From positions 1 to 64,000 of the forward strand of contig NZ_PJON01000004.1 in assembly GCF_002900975.1 (NCBI RefSeq): 64,000 bases of DNA, written 5' to 3'. The translations under genes and the position numbers were made by a program. The notes under the pieces were generated by a model. The model was not told the origin of the DNA, ran no database searches, and saw only the letters and a list, made by a program, of their open reading frames with translations. The DNA is from Tabrizicola aquatica. GTDB lineage: Bacteria > Pseudomonadota > Alphaproteobacteria > Rhodobacterales > Rhodobacteraceae. Of the stretch, positions 26,525 through 35,038 are shown one piece after another (the stretch's first letter is position 1; every line of letters starts with the position of its first letter).

Positions 26525-26544
26525 GCGCATTAACGTTAACGCGC
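26525..26544. promoter_or_regulatory. Near-perfect palindrome in the CoA ligase promoter region
   Basis: GCGCATTAACGTTAACGCGC reads the same on both strands except for one pair. It lies about 170 nt before the ligase start. The TTAACGTTAA core shares GTTAAC with the inverted repeat upstream of the aldolase-betC genes, so one regulator might read both. No family of this operator was recognised. Confidence 0.4.
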
Positions 26545-26570
26545 GGTTACCAGAGACTGCGAAAGCCTGC

Positions 26571-26624
26571 ATTTTCTGTCCTTAAATATCCCACGGGGAG
26601 CGCGAGGGGTGTGAAACCCCTCGC
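26571..26624. repeat. Family B element and stop-proximal hairpin after the acyl-CoA dehydrogenase gene
   Basis: ATTTTCTGTCCTTAAATATC (26571-26590) is a family B head. Then GCGAGGGGT (26602-26610) pairs with ACCCCTCGC (26616-26624), a 9-bp stem 9 nt beyond the dehydrogenase stop codon on the minus strand, probably attenuating or terminating the upstream operon. Confidence 0.6.
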
Positions 26625-26633
26625 TCCGACATC

Positions 26634-27797
26634 TCAGCCCTCGACCGCCCGCAGCAATTCGCGGCTGATGATGTGCCGCTGGATCTCGGACGTGCCCTCC
26701 CAGATCCGCTCCACGCGAGAGTCCCGCCAGATCCGCTCCAAGGGCAACTCGTCCATCAGGCCCATTCCGCCGTGGATCTGGATCGCCTCGTCCGCCACCA
26801 TCGCCAGCACCTCGGTCGCTTTCAGCTTGGCCATCGCCATGTCGGCCTCGGTCACCGTGCCCTGATCGTATTTCCAGGCCGCCTCGCGGGTCAGAAGCTC
26901 CGCCGCCTTCAGCTCCATCGCCATGTCGGCCAGCTTGAAGCTGACCCCCTGGAACTTGCCGATCTGCTGGCCGAACTGCTTGCGCTCTGCCGCATAGGAA
27001 ATCGCATGCCCCAGTGCCCGCTCCGCCCGGCCAAGGCAGGTCGATGCAACCTGCAGTCGCGTCGCGCCCAGCCAGGAGTTCGCCACGTCGAACCCCTTGT
27101 GCGGCTCGCCCAGCACGTTCGCCGCAGGCACCCGGCAATCGTCGAACTCCAGCACGGCGTTGGTGTAGCCGCGGTGCGAAACGTTCCGATACCCTTCGCG
27201 CACGGTGAAGCCGGGCGTCCCCTTGTCGACAAAGAACGCCGTGATCAGCTTCTTCGGGCCGCGCGGGGTCTGTTCCTCACCGCTTGCCATGAAAACGATG
27301 GCGAACCCCGCAAGGTCCGCGTGGCTGATGAAGTGTTTCGTCCCGTTCAGCACCCAGTCGCCGCCGTCCTGCCGGGCACTCGCCTTCATCCCCCGCAAAT
27401 CCGACCCCGCGCCGGGTTCGGTCATCGCCAGGCAATCCCAGGTCTCGCCCCGGATGCAGGGCATCAGATAGCGTTCCCGCTGGTCCGCATTCCCCGCCAG
27501 CAGGATGTTCGACGGCCGCGCCACGCAGGTCCAGTGCAGGGCATAGTTCGCCCGGCCTAGCTCTTTCTCGTACAAAAGCCAGGACAGCGTATCCAGCCCC
27601 GCGCCGCCCACTTCCACCGGCATGTTGGCCGCGTAAAGCCCTGCCGCGATGGCCTTGCCCTGAAGTTCGCGGATCAGTTCCAGCGGCAGGACCCCGGTGC
27701 GCTCCACCATCTGCTCGTGCGGGTAAAGCTCGGTCTCCACGAAGGCGCGCGTGGTGTCGACGATCATCCGCTGTTCTTCGGTCAGTCCGAAATCCAT
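26634..27797 (-). CDS. Acyl-CoA dehydrogenase (probable gamma-butyrobetainyl-CoA dehydrogenase)
   Basis: A 387-aa flavin acyl-CoA dehydrogenase. CLAMTEPGAGSDLRGMKASA is the first family signature, and QIHGGMGLMDELPLERIWRD followed by RIWEGTSEIQ the second; the Glu of WEGT is the likely catalytic base. The gene overlaps the LcdH stop by one base (TGATG), so the two are translationally coupled. In this operon the obvious job is oxidation of gamma-butyrobetainyl-CoA to crotonobetainyl-CoA, upstream of the CaiD-like hydratase. An electron-transfer flavoprotein would take the electrons; none is in the window. The substrate is inferred from context only. Confidence 0.88.
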   Translation of the reverse strand: MDFGLTEEQRMIVDTTRAFVETELYPHEQMVERTGVLPLELIRELQGKAIAAGLYAANMPVEVGGAGLDTLSWLLYEKELGRANYALHWTCVARPSNILLAGNADQRERYLMPCIRGETWDCLAMTEPGAGSDLRGMKASARQDGGDWVLNGTKHFISHADLAGFAIVFMASGEEQTPRGPKKLITAFFVDKGTPGFTVREGYRNVSHRGYTNAVLEFDDCRVPAANVLGEPHKGFDVANSWLGATRLQVASTCLGRAERALGHAISYAAERKQFGQQIGKFQGVSFKLADMAMELKAAELLTREAAWKYDQGTVTEADMAMAKLKATEVLAMVADEAIQIHGGMGLMDELPLERIWRDSRVERIWEGTSEIQRHIISRELLRAVEG

Positions 27798-29275
27798 CAC
27801 GCCCTCGCCTGTCCGATTGCCCGGCCGGCACCGTCGGGCGGGGGTAGCCCCGCGTGCGCGTCGGCGATGGCTTTCAGGTTCCGCCAGACTTCGGCTGACG
27901 CAGGCACGGTCTTGCCCGCCGCCATATCGACGTGCAGGCACAACTGCTCCACCGTCGCCACGCAAGTGTCGCCCTTCATCACCCGGACAAAGCTGCGGAA
28001 CCGCTTTTCGTCGGCGCTGATGATCTGCAATTCGCCGCGCAGCTGATCCCCCAGCTTCGCCTCGCCCAGATGGCGGATATGCGTCTCGGCCGAGTAGAAC
28101 GAATGCCCCGCCGCCACATAGTCCATCCCCGCGCCGATGGTGCGCAGGAAGTTGTCCACGGTTTCCGAATTGCAGAAGTAGTAGCGGCTTTCCGTCATGT
28201 GGCCGTTGTAATCGATCCAGCCCGGCAGCACCTGCCCCTGCCACATGACCAGCGGCGCGGCCTTGGCCCCCGTGTCCAGCCCCGCCGCCATCTCGGCGTT
28301 GAAGGCGGCCGCGCGCCGCTCATCATGCTCGCGCAGCACCTTCCCCGCGCCCCAGTTCCGTTCCTTCAACGACCGCAGGAAGCCCACCAGGTTCCGGTCG
28401 CGGATGCGTTCCAGCTCGCGGATGCCATACATCCCGGACTGCGCGTCCGACTGGCTGGAGACCAGCTCCACCAACTCGTCGTTGAACTCGGGCACGTCCA
28501 TCAGCTTGGTCCAGGGCCATTTCAGCGCCGGGCCGAACTGCGCCATGAAATGCCGCATCCCGGCCTCACCCCCGGCAATGCGGTAGGTCTCGAACAGACC
28601 CATCTGCCCCCAGCGCAGGCCAAAGCCCATGCGGATCGCCTCGTCGATTTCTTCGGTCGTGGCGATGCCGTCCTTCAGCATCCACAGGGCCTCGCGCCAC
28701 ACCGCCTCAAGGAAGCGGTTGCCGATGAAGGCGTCGATCTCGTGCCGGATCACCAGGGGGAACATCCCGATGTCCTTCATGATCTGCACCGTCCGCTCCA
28801 CCACCTCGGGCGGGTTCTTCTCGGACCCCGAGATCTCGGACAAAGGCAGCAGATAAACCGGGTTGAACGGATGCGCGACGATGATGTTCGCCGGATTGAC
28901 CGCAGATTTCTGCAAGTCGCTGGCCTTGAATCCGCTGGTGGACGACCCGATCAGCACCCCAGGGTTCGATTGTTGCAACTGGGCATAGACCTTGTGCTTC
29001 AGCTCGATCCGCTCGGACACGCTTTCCTGTACATATTCCGCACCCTCGACCGCCTCGCCGATGGTGCCGTGAAAGGTCAGCTTCCCCTCGGCCGGCATCG
29101 GCACATCGGACAAGGCCGGCAGAGCCGCGCGGGCGTTGGACAGGACCGCCGCGATCTTCCGCTCCGCCTCCGGGTCGGGGTCGAACACCCCCACATCCCA
29201 GCCATTCAGCAGGAACCGCGCGGCCCAGCCGCCCCCGATCACCCCGCCGCCGATGATTGCCGCCTTGCGCGCCAT
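27797..29275 (-). CDS. lcdH: L-carnitine dehydrogenase fused to a hot-dog thioesterase
   Basis: A 492-aa bifunctional enzyme. Residues ~1-310 are a 3-hydroxyacyl-CoA-dehydrogenase-like NAD enzyme (AIIGGGVIGGGWAARFLL, GSSTSGFKASDLQKS, AHPFNPVYLLPLSE), matching carnitine 3-dehydrogenase, which makes 3-dehydrocarnitine. From about residue 340 a hot-dog thioesterase domain follows (GWIDYNGHMTESRYYF, then SFYSAETHIRHLGEAKLGD), which would release glycine betaine from betainyl-CoA. Such fusions are known in rhizobia and relatives. The start ATG 29275 (MARKAAIIGG) is preferred, with GAGGGGA upstream. It sits between the small lipoprotein gene and the acyl-CoA dehydrogenase. Confidence 0.93.
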   Translation of the reverse strand: MARKAAIIGGGVIGGGWAARFLLNGWDVGVFDPDPEAERKIAAVLSNARAALPALSDVPMPAEGKLTFHGTIGEAVEGAEYVQESVSERIELKHKVYAQLQQSNPGVLIGSSTSGFKASDLQKSAVNPANIIVAHPFNPVYLLPLSEISGSEKNPPEVVERTVQIMKDIGMFPLVIRHEIDAFIGNRFLEAVWREALWMLKDGIATTEEIDEAIRMGFGLRWGQMGLFETYRIAGGEAGMRHFMAQFGPALKWPWTKLMDVPEFNDELVELVSSQSDAQSGMYGIRELERIRDRNLVGFLRSLKERNWGAGKVLREHDERRAAAFNAEMAAGLDTGAKAAPLVMWQGQVLPGWIDYNGHMTESRYYFCNSETVDNFLRTIGAGMDYVAAGHSFYSAETHIRHLGEAKLGDQLRGELQIISADEKRFRSFVRVMKGDTCVATVEQLCLHVDMAAGKTVPASAEVWRNLKAIADAHAGLPPPDGAGRAIGQARA

Positions 29276-29285
29276 GGTCGTCCCC

Positions 29286-29630
29286 TCAGTCAATGCAGAT
29301 GCCGACCGTCTGGCCGGTCTCGTCCAGGAATTCGAAACAGCCGAACAGCGGCGAGACCGGCGAACAGGTCCGCGTGTCGGCCAAACAGACGCCCGAGCAA
29401 TCGTCGGCCGCCGTGCAGGACTTGCCCGCATCCGGCTCGGGCCGGAAGCAGACCTCGTCGGGCAAGAGCCCGCCGCGCCCGACCGTGCCGCCCTGCATCA
29501 GACAAGCCGCCCGGTCGGCCTCGGACAGCCGTTTGCCATCTGGGGCCTCTTCGACGCAGGCCCCCAGCGTCAGCACGGCGATCAGGGCCAGGTGTCTTGA
29601 CCAGCCCGCGCTGAGTCTGGCCGCGCTCAC
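29286..29630 (-). CDS. Small cysteine-rich lipoprotein inside the carnitine operon
   Basis: A 114-aa protein, not recognised. The GTG at 29628-29630 overlaps the BKACE stop (GTGA), so translation is coupled; no better start gives a signal peptide. HLALIAVLTLGAC is a lipoprotein signal with lipobox LGAC. The mature part has several cysteines (CLMQGG, VCFRPE, SCTAADDCSGVC, TCSPVSPLFGC, GICID), suggesting a disulfide-knotted outer- or inner-membrane lipoprotein. Its place between BKACE and LcdH, 10 nt before the LcdH start, suggests a link to carnitine use, perhaps capture or sensing, but this is an inference from position. Confidence 0.72.
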   Translation of the reverse strand: MSAARLSAGWSRHLALIAVLTLGACVEEAPDGKRLSEADRAACLMQGGTVGRGGLLPDEVCFRPEPDAGKSCTAADDCSGVCLADTRTCSPVSPLFGCFEFLDETGQTVGICID

Positions 29631-30541
29631 TTCGCCACCGGCGCCCGCTTTTCCAGCTTCAGCCGCGCCCGCACCTCGGCCGGCGTGATCACCCGCGCGC
29701 CCAGGTTCTCGATGATCGTCGCCGCCCGCTCCACCAGTTGCGCGTTGGTCGCCAGCACCCCCTTGTCCAGCCACAGGTTGTCCTCCAGCCCGACCCGTAC
29801 GTTGCCGCCAGCGATCACTGCCGCCGCGACATAGGGCATCTGGTGACGGCCCAGCGCAAAGGCCGACCAGTGCCAGCCCGCTGGAACATTGTTGACCATC
29901 GCCATGTAGGTGTTCAGATCATCGGGTGCGCCCCACGGCACGCCCATGCACAGCTGCACCAGCACGGGTTCGGGGATCACGCCTTCCTTCACCAGTTCTT
30001 TCGCCAGCCACAGATGGCCGGTGTCGAACGCCTCGATCTCGATCCTGACACCCGCCGCTGTCATGCGCTTGGCCATATCCCGCAGCATGCCGGGCGTGTT
30101 GACCATCACGTAATCAGCCTCGTTGAAGTTCATCGTGCCGCAGTCCAGCGTGCAGATCTCGGGCCGGCACTCCACCACATGCGCCACCCGCTCCGTGGCC
30201 CCCGCCATGTCGGAGCGTGGGCCGATGCGGCCCATATCCTCGGTCCCTTCAAAGTAGATGTCGCCGCCCATCCCCGCCGTCAGGTTCAAGACCACATCGG
30301 TGTCGCTGTCGCGGATGCGTTCGGTCACCTCGCGGTAATACTCCAGCTTGCGGCTGGGCTTGCCGGTTTCCGGGTCGCGGACGTGGCAATGCACCACCGC
30401 CGCGCCGGCCTTGGCCGCCGCGATGGCGCTTTCCGCGATTTCCTTGGGGCTCCGCGGCACATGCCGGCTGCGGTCCTGCGTCCCGCCCGAGCCGGTGACG
30501 GCACAGGTGATAAAGACTTCGCGGTTCATGGTCAGCGGCAT
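29627..30541 (-). CDS. BKACE (beta-keto acid cleavage enzyme), 3-dehydrocarnitine-cleaving
   Basis: A 304-aa TIM-barrel zinc enzyme of the DUF849/BKACE family. It would condense 3-dehydrocarnitine with acetyl-CoA and cleave it to betainyl-CoA plus acetoacetate. AAVVHCHVRDPETGKPSRKL has the metal-binding HxH, VVLNLTAGMGG is the substrate loop, and VRIEIEAFDTGHLWLA and GLEDNLWLDKGVLATN are conserved barrel strands. ATG 30541 or 30529 could be the start. First gene of the minus-strand carnitine operon, 70 nt from the divergent CdhR-type regulator. The substrate follows from the LcdH partner; other BKACE members use different beta-keto acids. Confidence 0.9.
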   Translation of the reverse strand: MPLTMNREVFITCAVTGSGGTQDRSRHVPRSPKEIAESAIAAAKAGAAVVHCHVRDPETGKPSRKLEYYREVTERIRDSDTDVVLNLTAGMGGDIYFEGTEDMGRIGPRSDMAGATERVAHVVECRPEICTLDCGTMNFNEADYVMVNTPGMLRDMAKRMTAAGVRIEIEAFDTGHLWLAKELVKEGVIPEPVLVQLCMGVPWGAPDDLNTYMAMVNNVPAGWHWSAFALGRHQMPYVAAAVIAGGNVRVGLEDNLWLDKGVLATNAQLVERAATIIENLGARVITPAEVRARLKLEKRAPVAK

Positions 30542-30611
30542 GGCATCCTCCCCTTGGTGCGCCCAGCATAGCTGCCTTGCGCGCCCACGCTTTGCACTTT
30601 ACGAAATCCTC

Positions 30612-31568
30612 ATGACGGAAAACGCAATCTTCCAGCCGGCGCGCGATCCCCTGACCATCGCGCTTCTGGTCCTGCCCCAGGCCTCGATCCTTGAGGTCGC
30701 CTCGGCCCTCGATCCCCTGCGCAACGCCAACCGCCATTTGGGAAGTGAGGCATACCGCTGGCGTGTCGTCTCGCCCGATGGCGCGCCTGTGCCGCTGACC
30801 TGCGGGATCGAACTGCCCTCCTCCGGTCCGCTCTCGCATGCTGCCGGTGCCGATGCCCTGATCGTCATTGCCGGCTACCGCCTGGCCGAGGTGGCAACCC
30901 GCCCCCTGATCCGCGAGTTGCGCCGCATCGCGCCCCGGTTCCAACTGGTCGGCGGCATCGACGCCGGCCCCTGGGTCCTGGCCCGCGCGGGCCTGCTCGA
31001 CGGCCACCGCGCCACCGTCCACTGGGAGGATCTGGAGGACCTCGCCGCCGCCCATCCGCATATCGACGTGGTCCCCGACCGCTTTGTGATCGACCGCAAC
31101 CGCGTGACGATCTCGGGCGCCGCCCCGGCCCAGGATTTCATGCTCCAGCTGATCCGCAGCCGCCACGGCGCGGCGCTGGCCCGGCAGGTCGCGGCCAGCT
31201 TCCTGGCCACCGTCCGCCACGGGCACGAGCCGCAGATCGCCCCCCAGGACGCAGCACTCGACACTCGCGTTGCCCAGGCCCTGGCCCGGATGGAGGCGCG
31301 GATCGACGCCCCCGAACCCGCCGCCCAGACCGCGCAGGCCGTGGGCCTGTCCCCACGCCGGCTGGAGTCGCTGTTTCGCGCCGCCCTGGGCACCACGCCC
31401 GCCGCCCACGCCCTGGACCTGCGCCTGCAAGCCGCGCGCCGGATGCTGACCGACACCGCGCATCCCATCGCCGAGGTCGCGCTGCGCACCGGCTTTTCCA
31501 GCCCCGCCACCCTGTCCCGCGCCTTCCGCGCCCGCTTCGGCCACCCGCCCTGCGCGCTGCGACGCTAG
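30612..31568 (+). CDS. cdhR: GlxA/CdhR-type AraC-family regulator
   Basis: A 318-aa transcription factor. Residues ~10-190 are a DJ-1/PfpI-like ligand domain (IALLVLPQASILEVASALDP, ADALIVIAGYRLAE, LVGGIDAGPWVLARAGLLDG). The C-terminal ~100 residues hold two AraC helix-turn-helix motifs (TAQAVGLSPRRLESLFRAAL, then IAEVALRTGFSSPATLSRAF). It is divergent from the BKACE-lcdH operon, as CdhR is from carnitine genes in Pseudomonas, so it probably activates the operon in response to carnitine. The start ATG 30612 is the first after the short divergent gap. Its 3' end overlaps the convergent mgtC-like gene by 4 nt. Confidence 0.87.
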   Translation: MTENAIFQPARDPLTIALLVLPQASILEVASALDPLRNANRHLGSEAYRWRVVSPDGAPVPLTCGIELPSSGPLSHAAGADALIVIAGYRLAEVATRPLIRELRRIAPRFQLVGGIDAGPWVLARAGLLDGHRATVHWEDLEDLAAAHPHIDVVPDRFVIDRNRVTISGAAPAQDFMLQLIRSRHGAALARQVAASFLATVRHGHEPQIAPQDAALDTRVAQALARMEARIDAPEPAAQTAQAVGLSPRRLESLFRAALGTTPAAHALDLRLQAARRMLTDTAHPIAEVALRTGFSSPATLSRAFRARFGHPPCALRR

Positions 31569-32032
31569 ACCTGGTCGCGGTCCTCGGCGCTGCGCTCTTG
31601 CACCGCCCGGTGCAAGGGCGTCAGCAGGACCAGGGTCAGCACCGTCACAACAGTCAGGATCACCGCGATGTCCAGTTGCCCATAGCCCACCGCCGCGCCG
31701 ATCGCTCCCGTGGCCCAAAGGCTTGCCGCCGTCGCCGTGCCCTTCGCCCGGTCCCCCTGCTTCAGGATCGCCCCGCCACCGACAAAGCCGATCCCCGTCA
31801 TCAGCCCCTCCAGGATGCGCGAGTGCTGCTGCGAGTCGGGCCCCAACACGCGGATCGCGATGATCACAAAGCCGCAGGCCGCCATCGCCACCAGCGGAAA
31901 GGTCCGCAACCCCGCGCTGCGCTCTTCCCGCTCACGGTTCCAGCCGATGGGCAGCGCCAGCACATAGGCCACTGCCAGCGCCACCAGATGCGACAGTGCG
32001 GCGTCCGTATCCCAGGACCGCAACAGCTCCAT
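31565..32032 (-). CDS. MgtC/SapB-family membrane protein
   Basis: A 155-aa inner-membrane protein with about four or five transmembrane helices. LALPIGWNREREERSAGLRT carries the conserved R-E-x-x-x-x-x-A-G-L-R-T motif of the MgtC family, and MTGIGFVGGGAILK the family's glycine-rich helix. MgtC proteins modulate ATP synthase, magnesium stress and membrane potential in some bacteria, but many family members have no defined role. It is coupled to the M3 peptidase gene: the stop and start share one base at 32032. Confidence 0.92.
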   Translation of the reverse strand: MELLRSWDTDAALSHLVALAVAYVLALPIGWNREREERSAGLRTFPLVAMAACGFVIIAIRVLGPDSQQHSRILEGLMTGIGFVGGGAILKQGDRAKGTATAASLWATGAIGAAVGYGQLDIAVILTVVTVLTLVLLTPLHRAVQERSAEDRDQV

Positions 32033-34041
32033 TACGCCGCATCCACCAGGCCACGACCCTTCAGCAGGGCCTCGACCCCCGGCATCCGGCCGCGGAACTT
32101 CAGATACAGCGCCTCGGCTTCCTCCGACCCGCCGGCCGACAGGATGAACCGCTCCAGCCGCGCCGCCACCTCGGGGTGGAAGGGATCGCCCGCCTCCTCA
32201 AACGCGGCAAAGGCATCAGCGTCCATCACCTCGGACCACATATAGCTATAGTAGCCGCTGGAATAGCCGTCGCCGCTGAACACATGCGCGAAATGCGGTG
32301 TCGCATGCCGCATCCGGATCGCACGCGGCATCCCCAGGCTTTCCAGCACCTCGGCCTGTTTCTGCATCGGGTCCGCCGGTGGCGTCCCGGTGTGGAACTC
32401 CAGGTCCACCATGGCGCTGGCCACGAATTCCACCGTGGCAAAGCCCTGGTCATAGGTCCCGGCATCCAGAAGCCGCTTAAGCATGTCGCCCGGCATCGGC
32501 GCGCCGGTCTCATGGTGCCGCGCATGCGCCTCCAGCACCGAAGGCACCTCCAGCCAATGCTCGTAAAGCTGGCTGGGCAGTTCCACAAAGTCCCGCGCCA
32601 CGGATGTTCCGCTGATGAACCCATAGGTCACATCCGACAGCATCTGGTGCAGCGCATGGCCGAATTCATGGAACAGCGTCCGCGCATCGTCATAGGACAA
32701 AAGGCACGGCTCACCCTTGGCGAAGTTGCAGACGTTGACCACGATCGGCCGCACCTCGCCACCCAGTTTGCGCTGCGACCGCATCGTCGAACACCAGGCC
32801 CCCGACCGTTTCGACCCGCGCGCGAAGTAATCCCCCAGGAACACCGCCACATGCGCGCCCCCTCGGGTCACCTCCCAGCCCCGCACATCCGGGTGATAGA
32901 ACGGCCCCGCGATCTCGCGGAACTCCAGCCCGAACAGCTTGGTGGAGCAATCGAACATCGCCCCCAGCATCGCCTCCAGCGACAGGTACGGCTTCAGCGC
33001 CGCCTCATCCAGATCATGCTCCGCCTTGCGGCGCTTCTCGGAATAGTACCGCCAATCCCATGGCTCCAGCGGCCCCGCATACCCATCGGCCCGCAGCATC
33101 GCCTCCAGCACCGCCGCATCGGCAATCGCCTTCGCGCGCGCCGGCTGCCAGACCCGCATCAACAGATCCCGCACCGCGTCCGGCGTCTTGGCCATCTCCG
33201 GCTCCAGCTTGAACCCCGCAAAATCGGCATAGCCCAGAAGCTGCGCCCGCTCGGCCCGCAGCGCCAGGATTTCCGCCGCAATCGCCCGGTTGTCCGTCTC
33301 GCCCCCGTTCGCCCCCCGCGCAACCCAGGCCGCATAGGCCCGTTCCCGCAAGGCCCGGTTCGGTGAAAACTGCAAAAGCGGCACGATCAGCGACCGGTTC
33401 AGCGTGACCACCGGCCCCAGCCCCTTTTCCGCCCCCGCCGCCTTGGCCGCATCCTGTACAAAGCCCGGCAGCGCGGCCAGGTCCTCGGGCGCAAGCTCCA
33501 GGAACCAGGACCGCTCATCCGCCAGCAGGTTTTGCCCGAACTGCGTGCCCAGCACCGCAAGCCGCGACTTCACCGCCGTCAGCCGCTCGGCCGCCGCCCC
33601 CTCCAGCGCCGCACCGGACCGGACGAACATGCGTCGATACAGGTCCAGCACCCGGCCCTGCTCGGCGCTCAGCCCCAAGGCCTCGCGCCCCTGCCACAGC
33701 GCGTCGATCTTGGCCCACAGCGCCTTGTTGTTGGTGACCTCGCTGGAAAACGCGCTCATTTTCGGCGCCAGTTCCCGCATCAGCGCCTCGCGCGCCTCGG
33801 TGCTGTCCGCGCCCGCCAGATTGTAGAACACCCCCGACACCCGGTCGAGGTCGCCTTCCGCCAGTTCCAGCGCCTCGATCACCCCGGCAAAATCCACCGC
33901 CGGCCCCTCGGCAATCGCCGAAATCGCCGCCCGCGCCCGCGCCAGGGCCTCGTCGAAGGCCGGCCCGAAATCCTCATCCCGGATCGCCGCGAAGGGCGGC
34001 AGCCCGAACGAAGTGTCCCACGTCTCAAGTAGCACATTCAT
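32032..34041 (-). CDS. M3-family metallopeptidase (oligopeptidase A / dipeptidyl carboxypeptidase type)
   Basis: A 669-aa zinc peptidase. TLFHEFGHALHQML is the HExxH-type zinc site (HEFGH) and the Glu in DFVELPSQLYEHWL the third ligand. FSGDGYSSGYYSYMWSEVMD is the substrate-binding tyrosine region. There is no signal peptide, so it is cytoplasmic and degrades short peptides. The length and C-terminus fit PrlC/Dcp of alphaproteobacteria; choosing between the two names needs a tree. Start ATG 34041. The 3' end is coupled to the MgtC-like gene. Confidence 0.93.
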   Translation of the reverse strand: MNVLLETWDTSFGLPPFAAIRDEDFGPAFDEALARARAAISAIAEGPAVDFAGVIEALELAEGDLDRVSGVFYNLAGADSTEAREALMRELAPKMSAFSSEVTNNKALWAKIDALWQGREALGLSAEQGRVLDLYRRMFVRSGAALEGAAAERLTAVKSRLAVLGTQFGQNLLADERSWFLELAPEDLAALPGFVQDAAKAAGAEKGLGPVVTLNRSLIVPLLQFSPNRALRERAYAAWVARGANGGETDNRAIAAEILALRAERAQLLGYADFAGFKLEPEMAKTPDAVRDLLMRVWQPARAKAIADAAVLEAMLRADGYAGPLEPWDWRYYSEKRRKAEHDLDEAALKPYLSLEAMLGAMFDCSTKLFGLEFREIAGPFYHPDVRGWEVTRGGAHVAVFLGDYFARGSKRSGAWCSTMRSQRKLGGEVRPIVVNVCNFAKGEPCLLSYDDARTLFHEFGHALHQMLSDVTYGFISGTSVARDFVELPSQLYEHWLEVPSVLEAHARHHETGAPMPGDMLKRLLDAGTYDQGFATVEFVASAMVDLEFHTGTPPADPMQKQAEVLESLGMPRAIRMRHATPHFAHVFSGDGYSSGYYSYMWSEVMDADAFAAFEEAGDPFHPEVAARLERFILSAGGSEEAEALYLKFRGRMPGVEALLKGRGLVDAA

Positions 34042-34100
34042 CGCAGATCTCCTTTGCCGGCAAAGCTAGGCCCGCCCCGGACCAAGGTCCACCCATGCCC

Positions 34101-34190
34101 TTTCATACTGGCGGAAATATCCTGGGGGTTTGGGGGTGAAACCCCCAACGCCGAGGAGGAGGCGAAGCCCGACGACGAGACAAAAGCCTT
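34101..34190. repeat. Family B element, hairpin and degenerate C module upstream of the M3 peptidase gene
   Basis: TTTCATACTGGCGGAAATAT (34101-34120) is a family B head like that at 20492. Then TTGGGGGT (34130-34137) pairs with ACCCCCAA (34141-34148), an 8-bp stem with a GAA loop. A weak C-module copy (GACGAGACAAAAGCC) follows at 34172-34186. It occupies most of the 168-nt gap between the peptidase start and the ABC permease stop. Confidence 0.65.
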
Positions 34191-34209
34191 GCGGCGCAAG
34201 CCGCTCCGC

Positions 34210-35004
34210 TTAACTGCCGTCCCGCCCGCGCGACCGCATCCGCGCCTCGAACCGCCGCAGGATCAGCGAAAGCCCGATGGTCATCACCAGATACAGGAAG
34301 GCCGCCACGTTATAGGTCTCGAAATAGCGAAAGTTCCCCGCCGCCGTGACCTTGGCCAGTTGCGCCACGTCCGAGATGCCCAGCACCGCCACCAGGCTAC
34401 TGTCTTTCACCATTGCAACAAAATCATTGCCCAAAGGCGGCAGGATCAGCCGGAAAGCCTGTGGAAAACGAACATGGCGGAACCTTTGCCACCCGTTCAG
34501 GCCCAGCGCCTGCGCGGCCTCGATCTGGCCCTTGTCCACCGCCTGCAACCCGGCCCGGAAGATCTCGGCCAGAAAGGCGGAATAGGCCAGCATCAGGGCA
34601 AGGACCGCGCGCCACAGCAGCGGCACATCGCGGGTGCGCAGCACCTCGTCCCCGGCCAGGCTGTTCACCCCGTGGACGATCCCCGGCACCAGGACAAAGG
34701 CCACATACAGCAGCAGGACGATGATCGGCACGCCGCGCATGACCTCGATGTACAGCCGGGCGAACTGGCGCAGCAGCAGGAAGCGTGACAGCCCCATCAT
34801 CGCCAGCCCCAGCCCGATCGCGCAGGCGCCCAGATAGGCGACCACCGCCACGGCCAGCGTGACCCACAGCCCCTTTGTCAGGATGCGCAAGGCGCTGGCA
34901 TAGACCTCGTCCGACAGCATCTCGTACAAAAGCCAAAGGCCGGTGACCGCAAGGATCACCAGCCACCAGGGAAAGTCGCGCTCTGGCTCGGAGTTCGGCG
35001 CCAT
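34210..35004 (-). CDS. Amino-acid ABC transporter permease (HisM/GltK type)
   Basis: A 264-aa inner-membrane permease with an N-terminal hydrophilic stretch and about five or six helices. EAAQALGLNGWQRFRHVRFP is the EAA loop that docks to the ATPase. YIEVMRGVPIIVLLLYVAFV and LMLAYSAFLAEIFRAGLQAV are characteristic of the polar amino-acid family. ATG 35004. It follows the substrate-binding gene by 34 nt in the same direction. No ATP-binding gene is present on either side, so the ATPase must come from elsewhere. Confidence 0.92.
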   Translation of the reverse strand: MAPNSEPERDFPWWLVILAVTGLWLLYEMLSDEVYASALRILTKGLWVTLAVAVVAYLGACAIGLGLAMMGLSRFLLLRQFARLYIEVMRGVPIIVLLLYVAFVLVPGIVHGVNSLAGDEVLRTRDVPLLWRAVLALMLAYSAFLAEIFRAGLQAVDKGQIEAAQALGLNGWQRFRHVRFPQAFRLILPPLGNDFVAMVKDSSLVAVLGISDVAQLAKVTAAGNFRYFETYNVAAFLYLVMTIGLSLILRRFEARMRSRGRDGS

Positions 35005-35038
35005 GCGGTTGCCCCCGGACCAGGCCGGGGGCCAGCCT

